Origin: Nemania diffusa
Taxonomy: Eukaryota > Ascomycota > Sordariomycetes > Xylariales > Xylariaceae
Direction of reading: 5' to 3'
Length of the DNA: 64,000 nucleotides
Assembly (NCBI GenBank): GCA_038501195.1
Contig: JBBPUQ010000011.1
Location: 186,001 to 250,000 of the forward strand
The position numbers and the translations under genes are program-made. Of this stretch, positions 57,194-64,000 are shown one piece after another; the first letter of the stretch is position 1, and each line of letters begins with the position of its first letter. The notes beneath the pieces were generated by a model. That model was given only the letters and a program-made list of their open reading frames with translations, did not search any database and was not told where the DNA came from.

Positions 57194-58565
57194 GATCTAG
57201 GCTTACAGACCGAACAGAAACACAATGAGATGTTCTTCAAATTGATCAGGTGGTCTTCAAGATATCACAGGTATCAGGTAGATGAGAAAATAGACGGGAG
57301 CATAGCTAATTCTTCATTCAAGGTTGACTACAATGGTCTTATTGTGCTAGATGGCGCAGCGTCGTAAACGATAAGCGATGCTAGACATTCTACGACATAG
57401 CGTGGAGTTCTGGGCATCGTTCCCGCTCTTGGCTTCATCACTGATTCAGTTGGAGAGTCCAGTCAGATTTCCTATTCCTGTCTTATTACAGACACCATAA
57501 GAAAGAATGAGGAAGAGGGATATCAGCTTGATAAGGTAAATGCTGCCTTATTGGGGGCGAAGGTAAGATGAGCCCCTGGGCGCTGTCACTTACCTGCATA
57601 ATCTAGGTGGCATTGGGATTCCAGGACCGTGGAGGATTCAGCTGATAGGTACTCTGAACAAGCTTTAACCCCTACGCATTACTGTACACGTGTATATTTA
57701 GTTCGTTCGCCCGCGAACCAGAAGGACGTCATGAGAGGGCACAGTAGGGAGTTGAATCCCACTACTACCCCCATTCTTCCCCCAACCCCCGCTTCTTTTC
57801 TAATTCAGAACTTGAGTGGCGATCACGGCCGAATCACATGCGGGGCGCCCTGCCCTATCTGTGCCTTACCCGCATGCGGGGAGCATACCTCTTTCGTCGA
57901 GGCGGGTGTCGTGTAGAGCGACACAGATTTAAACTCCGTCTCTTGACTCTATTGGCGAAACCCCAAAGACACGAGTTTCGAGACGACGACCGACCCGTTC
58001 CCATGCGTATTGCTAATTTTGAAGAGGTTTGTACATGGTGTACCGATCAGTGGAGTGGAGTAGGAAGATCATTTCCTATACCGAGTTGGATTTGAGTTGT
58101 GGGGGTTCGAAGCCTGGATACCTACAGCGCATCAGCATGAGTGGAAAATTCCACTTTCTGTGCTGATTTCACCAACCATCTTAGTAGGTTCCTGTCCTGT
58201 TCGCGCTATCTACACTGCTTATGATGTACTTAACTTGCCCTTGAAGTAAGTGAGTATTTCTGCATAGGCGCGTGATGCTCCTTTATATCGCGCCCTTACT
58301 GGGTTACAAGTTTTTCATATCATCCCATATTGGGATTATATATAATTAATGTCTCTAGCTGAATACTCAAGCTGCAAGTCTTTGCTACTTTGGTAAGGAA
58401 TGTGACGCTGATAACCTACGTAAAACCTACACCGCCGCGCTCCCTGTTGATCAACTACCGGCTTATCCTGCACGGGCCTATGACTTTCAGTACAATTACC
58501 CCCAAAGTCGTCATCCCTGCTCTCTCATCACATCCTTTTGAGTACCATCAATGCCTACTCAGTGA
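57194..58565. other. Intergenic, about 1.4 kb
   Basis: No gene is supported. The frames at 57629-58095 overlap each other and lack any recognisable domain. Confidence 0.4.
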
Positions 58566-59696
58566 CTAGTTTAGGTCCTGTGGATTTTGCGACGGCCACT
58601 TGACAGGCGGAACGTAGGAGACTTTCCTAGAATTAATCCAGTTTTCGATTGAGCTCCAATCCACGCAGACAGAACGCGAATTAGATTTTGTGAGAGGCTT
58701 ATCGATCGTTTCGGTGTCCCATTTATATGAATTGATGGTTGTGGTGCCGTGGCACATGACGCTGGTGCGTAGGACCTCTAGGCAGTGATCTATTATGGGT
58801 TAGCGCCTCGATACTGGAGCGAGTCCGGATGAATGAGTTCTAAAAGAAAAGGAGAGAGATTAACGCAAGGAAATAAATATGAATAGAGATAAAAGAATAT
58901 GTGATCCGAACCGAGATGTCCCTTTAGGTAGCGGTGTTGCGACTCCGTTACGTTCGGGTAATACCGGTCCCGGAAGAGATACAACCGGAGGTTCCGCTAT
59001 TGCGGCGTCAGTTATTTCCTTCCTTTCTCACGTCTTATTCCCTGGTTCTTTATCGTCTCGATATGAGCTTCGAGAGGGCACTCACCAGGCAGTGAAGCTC
59101 ATGATACACACCCAGGGAGGCGAGATAACCACCCTCTGTGAGCTCAATGATATGCTCAAATGACTCTCCGGCTTTCGTTAGCTCCTCTCGGCTGATGTTG
59201 AAATAAACGGCTGTAATAGAGTTAGTTCATTGCTTAGGTGTTGTATTTTGAGATTTACGTACGTGTAATTAAGCGATCCCAAGCCTCATCCTGCTCGTCC
59301 GAGGGAAGTCCAGAGTAGAGACTAGAATACCCGTGATCTGTTGCGTGCTTGGTATTCACTTCGTACTTGACGAAGTCTTGAACAGGGGCTAGGTACTCAT
59401 TAAGTCTAAATTGGCAAAATCGGATCAATTCAGGGAACGGACTTACACCAGGACCGTCCCGTTTGAGAGGCGGAGCGATTGTCATCGAAGAAACTACCCC
59501 TCAGTAGCACACCGACGAGGGCAAGAATTATGACGTGGAGTATTGAAACATAAAAACACCTGCAATTGAGGATTGCTGTCCGCCTCTCTCTTCTGGCTGC
59601 TCTCTTTTCGTATGTGTCAAACTCTTCCACGAGGGATTCAGACTCAATGTCATGCACCTCCTTGCTAACTTCAAGTGCACGCCTTGACCAATTCAT
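58566..59696 (-). CDS. UstYa-family (DUF3328) protein, putative peptide-modifying oxidase
   Basis: Five exons, 59447-59696, 59263-59388, 59086-59210, 58912-58996 and 58566-58789, give 269 aa. A cytosolic N-terminus with many charged residues is followed by one membrane helix at about 48-66 (FYVSILHVIILALVGVLL). The luminal domain holds PVQDFVKYEVNT and the two hallmark motifs HELHC (162-166) and HLDHC (194-198), the second rebuilt exactly across an intron. It ends near VDWSSIENWINSRKV. UstYa-type proteins act in fungal ribosomal-peptide and some nonribosomal pathways, catalysing cyclisation, hydroxylation or halogenation through the paired His/Cys motifs. The gene lies head-to-head with the small secreted propeptide at 60333. 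No other tailoring enzyme is visible within 5 kb. Confidence 0.9.
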
Positions 59697-60332
59697 AGTG
59701 AGGCTATAGTGTTAGGCTTTTCTTGCAGGGGAACTTCAGTAACATATATAATAGTTTCGTAACCTAATAGTATAGAACTTACTCCCGCTTGACGAGAAAG
59801 CGTTCTGCTTTATCTTATACAATCTCGTGAGATGAACAAACAAGGATATTACCCCATCTCCCCGCGTTCTCCTGGTCCCTAGCCCGTGGCTTGTAACTTT
59901 CCGGTTACAACACTTCCGTCATACGGAAAGCCATCACATGCAGCTCTCGTTAGTCCCTTGCCTTGTGTAATGAAATAATCGGCTGCTGTTGGTCCGTCAG
60001 GATTCACATCCCATTAGCGATGATGCATCCTCATGTAGTCATGTCCCAATGAAGGGGTATACACACACTGCTTGGAGATCAGTTGTCTTTTCTGTATATC
60101 TGATTAATCGCGTTGGTACTACTTGCATTTCCCCCGCTCGAACAAGGACAAATGCCCCAATACTAATAGACCACATGACAGCGGACCAAGTGTATCAATA
60201 ATAGCCTTCGCGTACCGACACATCTTCAGGTCTATCTCATAGTTTTGTTTTGAGACGAGAGTTGTTATCCGTAACTACAACAAGCTGTACTCAGATCTTA
60301 ACTTCTACACTATATCCTTGATCGCCTTGAAA
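59697..60332. promoter_or_regulatory. Bidirectional promoter between UstYa gene and propeptide gene
   Basis: These 636 bp separate divergent start codons and contain no other gene. Co-expression from a shared control region is plausible but unproven. No regulator motif is assigned. Confidence 0.45.
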
Positions 60333-60532
60333 ATGAGAATTTCCTACGCCTTTATCGTCGTTATAGCCCTCACTGTAGGCTCGGCAGTAGCGAACATGCC
60401 CGCCGGTAAGATTCTATGCTTTTGAATATGAAGATGCAGGATATCTGACTAGTTATAGACGGCGATGAGCCATACCCTGAGCACATTAAAGTCGTCCCGG
60501 ATTTCTTTAAGCGCGCCCCTCGAAGCTCGTGA
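60333..60532 (+). CDS. Short secreted pre-propeptide with Kex2-type site, candidate RiPP precursor
   Basis: Exons 60333-60405 and 60459-60532 give only 48 aa, too short to appear in a routine ORF scan. Residues 1-20 form a strong signal peptide (IVVIALTVGSAVA before the cleavage site). A Pro/Glu/Asp-rich middle contains PYPEH and VVPDFF. Residues 42-43 are a Lys-Arg Kex2 site followed by five residues APRSS to the stop. The intron has a good GTAAGA donor and TTATAG acceptor, and lies just after the signal peptide, as in many fungal secreted peptides. The released peptide could be the middle segment, which has aromatic residues suited to UstYa-type chemistry, or the short tail. There is only one core copy, unlike ustiloxin-type precursors. 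It may instead be an unrelated secreted peptide. Confidence 0.6.
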
Positions 60533-62292
60533 GGTTGAACTCGTCCTAGTCGTACTAGAACATGGTGTTGGACGCTGGACATAGCAGAAGGGCAGAAACA
60601 GCATGGTATTATATGACGAATGAGAACACGGAAGCGTTTTTACTATGATTAGATATTCATGGGGACTTGGATTTTTGTTATTTGGGCAACTCTCAATGTA
60701 GCGATTGAACTGGACTTGGGAGGTTAAGGTGATGCTATTGATAATAGTGGTGAGGATCTAGTAGTTGATCAACGGGTGAGCGACTTCTTCATTGTTGCCC
60801 TCCTCTAATCCATAGCTAAGCCCTAGTAACATACAATTTTAAAGCGAAAACGGCAAAAATCTCTTTCCACAACGTGATTTTACTAATGCGTACCAAAATG
60901 TCGGGTAATTACTAGATATTAGAGGTAATAGTAATGGCTAGATCACCTTGCTAGTAGTTGAAGTATCATAGAAGAGCTGCAGCACCGTACTGCAGCACGG
61001 AGACATGACTGTTCGAAAGTACAACGTTATCTAGCTGGGTCTGTCACCTGTAGGTCTTTGGTGCCTTGTTAGCTTAATTGATAGGTACTACAGCTGGGTG
61101 TACGAACCTAATGAATCCACTATGATGGTGTCGCACGGCAACTCCACTCGCAACTTCGGGCCTCCGACGTCCTAGGTAATACAGACCCTTATCTAGAGCC
61201 TCCCTGGATTCATCTGTGACCGCCTAAAGCTGCAGGCAAGGCTATTGGAGGAAGAGAGTCATGAGGCCCTCAGAAGTCTCAGAAGGACTCATCAGGAGAG
61301 GATTATTTTGATAATTTGAAATGTGTAGACTAGACTCCTCCTGTGCAACGGTTTCCTAGATTCGTACAGAAGGTTACCGTCCTAGGTTGATCTTACCCTT
61401 GTGCTTCGTACCAATGAAACTGGAATGATAGTACACCCATGCTCATATTAAATATTATGACTAAATAGGTGCTGGATGAGCGAACAAGAAGCTCACTGAT
61501 ACTGTGTTGTAGCCTAGATGATCTCACAATGATATGAGCACTCATAATGGTGAGGGTTATAATGAATGTAGTAGGGAAGCATATTATATTGATCATGAGC
61601 TAATAGGTTCTTAGTACTCGTATTGGTACTCATCACCGCTTTTACATTGCATACTTACGATTCCCCTAGCTTAAATTTGGACTTCGTCGGCCAATATTTT
61701 CTTAATAGCGTATAACGTTACTTTCAGAAGTTATGTTATTACTAAATGGATTAAACGTAGTAGATAATAAAATTAGAGTACAACTACCCATTTGATAAGT
61801 GGTAAGATAATAAGACCCTATAGGGTGGTTATATCTATGGATTTGGCTATATATAAGAGACATTCGGTCCCCCTTATAGATCTAGGAGGTCAGGAATCAA
61901 TGAATCTATCTATTGAGCCCTATACTACACCCTTCTTCCTAGCTGCTACAGGACTTCTATTCACTCTGTGACCCCCTCCTCTGACATTTTACGTATATTA
62001 ACTAACCTTAATATATTCACGAGTTTAGACAGAATAAGAACTTTTCATTAAACTTTTTATATTATTGTTTCATTGAGCCCTCATCGGCTTGTATCTTGTA
62101 TTGGCTGGGTCAGAGATGCTCACAAGGGGAGTGCCATTTGACTACCCTTTATCGAGTCGCTATCTATAGCTTGTATGATCGGCCCATGAGACATTTCTCC
62201 TATTGATCACATAGTGGTTCCATTCCCAGCTATCCGTGGTTTCTTTTCTATTTCGATTTTATAGGTGACAATTCTTTGCTTGGTCCCCGCCC
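60533..62292. other. Intergenic, AT-rich, about 1.8 kb
   Basis: This region was read on both strands for further precursor-like or tailoring genes; none was found. It is AT-rich from 61680 to 62100 with CCTATAGGGTGG-type short inverted sequences. Confidence 0.4.
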
Positions 62293-62800
62293 TCAGCTGC
62301 AAGAGAACCCAGTAATGAGGAAGTCACTGAATGTCGGCGTTGCCCCCCCAGAGAGATAGGTACCAACCCACCCATTGTTGAGTACAGCCTTAATCTGGGA
62401 GCTGGTCTCATAGCCGGGGATAGTGTTGGCTTTGTACTTGAAAGAGTAAGGAGCTGTGAGGGATCCAGAATAGTCAATCCAATTCTATAACAATACGCAG
62501 TCAGCTAAACAGGGCTATCAAAAAATTGAGGGATGAGGGGATGGATTACCGAATAGGCGCTGCCGCCCCCTGTTGCTTGGCTCCATCGCTTTATAGAACC
62601 TATTACTAATCGTTAGCCTCATCGGATGCTAGGAAGAGAGACAACATCGACTACGACGTACCAAAAGCTATGATCTCACCAGGGCCCGCTGGCGGACTTC
62701 GCGTGGGCTGAAGGGTTACGGTGCATCCGCTGTCTCGCGGTAAGATTGCGGCGCCTTGGGCGGTGGCGGCTAGGCCGAGGGTGAGGATAGAGAACCGCAT
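62293..62800 (-). CDS. Small secreted protein
   Basis: Three exons, 62680-62800, 62550-62599 and 62293-62484, give 120 aa with all phases matching. Residues 1-17 are a signal peptide (FSILTLGLAATAQGA) followed by ILPR, a possible dibasic-like processing point. The mature part has only two cysteines, one near the N-terminus (SGCTVTLQP) and one three residues from the end (GFSCS), which may form a single disulfide closing the domain. Aromatic and Gly residues dominate between them (GGGSAYSNWIDYSGSLTAPYSFKY is the core, shown in part by family-neutral text). I do not recognise the family. It is a candidate effector or cell-wall protein. Confidence 0.6.
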
Positions 62801-63068
62801 GTTTAAAAAGTATTATTTTTTATTAGCGATGGATGCTCGAAAGTATGGCGAGTCACGTAAGAACCAAGTTATCCCGAGGCGCTGTCATTGGCATTATATA
62901 TTCACTTATTGATCACATTTTTCCAAACATTTAGCTTACGTTACATCCACTTTGTTTCACACGTTTATATCTCGAATAGGAAAATGAACAATAGCCAAGG
63001 ATGTATGGATCTACCCGGGTCGAGTAAATTGACAAATCAGCAGACGATCGCCAAGTTTCCCTTTGCTT
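62801..63068. other. Short intergenic region
   Basis: This is the promoter side of the small secreted protein gene. No TATA motif is certain and nothing else is seen. Confidence 0.3.
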
Positions 63069-63470
63069 CTACATGGGTAACTCTTTAGCTTCTTGCCAAG
63101 ATTGAATCTCTGTACCTGTTTGGTCCTCAAATTTTGCTGTACTACTGTAGGCGAGTGGTAATGTCATGGTATAGAAAGAAACGTATCGTACCACGTATAA
63201 TCCTCGAGCTCTTACCGAAATTCCTATCCAAGAAGCTGCAACTTCTGTGCTAGCTGGCACCGCGTCCAAACTAGGATACCCTTGGTCTGGATCCATGCAA
63301 GAACCCCAATTAACAGGGCCAACAGGGCTTGACGTACCTACATAGATGGATGATTCCTTGAAATTCGTATAATTTCTACAGGCGCAAGAGGTTCCGAGTC
63401 CGGCAGTACCCGGAGAATCACATCGGAGTTCGGAGCCATTTACTCCAGTTGTCAATGGGGCATCAGCAGG
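63069..63470 (-). pseudogene. Broken open frame resembling part of a secreted Cys-containing protein
   Basis: The frame reads GSELRCDSPGTAGLGTSCAC and GPVNWGSCMDPDQGYPSLD on the minus strand, with protein-like composition and Cys pairs. It has no ATG: it is bounded upstream by an in-frame TGA close to 63473, and no good acceptor site is seen there. A GTAAGA donor follows WIGIS near 63221, suggesting it once had a downstream exon. This is either a gene fragment or the middle exon of a gene whose first exon I cannot find. Confidence 0.35.
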
Positions 63471-64000
63471 GGTTATTCACACAAAACCGACTACGGGGAA
63501 ATTTTTATTCTTCTGGCCTCGGGGAAATAGCGAATGTCGGCATCATTGCTCGGTATTAAGCAACACATTCTAGCGAATTAGAGGAGTACTCCGCCTCACT
63601 AAACCCGGCTCCATGTTATGGATGAGTGGATCAGGCATGGAGGATCTAACCAAGAGTGATCAAGCGTGCTGGATCAGATAAACTCCTTAGTACCTATAAT
63701 GGACTGATCTGATTGATAAGATTGATCTGCTTAAGTGCTATTGTCTGCGCGACCTATTACTAGAAGAGATCTTCGGAACCAGGCCCACCAGTGCCTAGAC
63801 CTTTATAGACTCTAGATACCGTAGACTTGATTTCACCCCATTATATATGTGGCATAGGTTACCTACTAGGTATTCTCGACAAGATAGACTTTGTACTAAG
63901 AGATGTGGGGAATGAATGTATGTATTGTCCCGGAGGACAAGGGTGCAATTCTTATTAGGCTTACAAGGATGAGTTCTTAGTACAACCCTACAATTCTACT
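63471..64000. other. Right edge, no gene seen
   Basis: A GATCTGAT/GATTGATAAGATTGATCTG short repeat lies at about 63700-63730. Otherwise this is anonymous AT-rich sequence up to the window end. Confidence 0.35.

Overview
The window is nuclear DNA of a filamentous ascomycete, most likely a Sordariomycete-type Pezizomycotina. Genes are interrupted by short GT-AG introns of about 50-150 nt. The gene families are fungal ones: HET domain, UstYa/DUF3328, Opi1, Mim1, fungal rhodopsin-like membrane protein and URC4. Gene order is mixed on both strands, with no operons and no rRNA. The class-level assignment is inferred from protein families only.

Layout. 1-9 kb holds a compact catabolic-looking cluster: a metallo-beta-lactamase-fold hydrolase (cut by the window edge), a zinc alcohol dehydrogenase, a PcaC-like carboxymuconolactone decarboxylase, a Dal5/Tna1-type MFS importer, a tandem-domain carboxymuconolactone decarboxylase-like protein and a second metallo-beta-lactamase hydrolase. 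Together they look like uptake plus opening, decarboxylation and oxidation of a lactone or aromatic compound. 9.1-10.6 kb is a 1.5-kb foldback element with 28-bp terminal inverted repeats and two arms of a 10-11-bp minisatellite in opposite orientation. 11-17 kb holds two small orphan proteins with a CGH/CxxC pattern and a C2H2 plus fungal_trans transcription factor. 17-20 kb holds a membrane-anchored, apparently catalytically dead exonuclease-fold protein convergent with a HET-domain protein. 20.9-49.8 kb is mostly housekeeping: AP-1 mu, Opi1, rhamnogalacturonan acetylesterase, Gtr1, two APH-type kinases (one with an AN1-like finger), a secreted HNH nuclease, Shp1/p47, Mim1, Oxa1 and URC4. 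49.8-55.7 kb is gene-poor. 55.7-64 kb is an accessory tail: a rhodopsin-like seven-helix protein, an UstYa-family protein paired head-to-head with a 48-residue secreted pre-propeptide carrying a single Kex2-type Lys-Arg site, a small secreted protein and a broken open frame.

The best candidate for an undescribed system is the UstYa/propeptide pair (58.6-60.5 kb). It has the two parts expected of a minimal fungal ribosomal-peptide locus. Gene models below were built by hand: reading phase, splice consensus and family conservation agree at every junction given, but no transcript data were available. No tRNA, rRNA or CRISPR was found.
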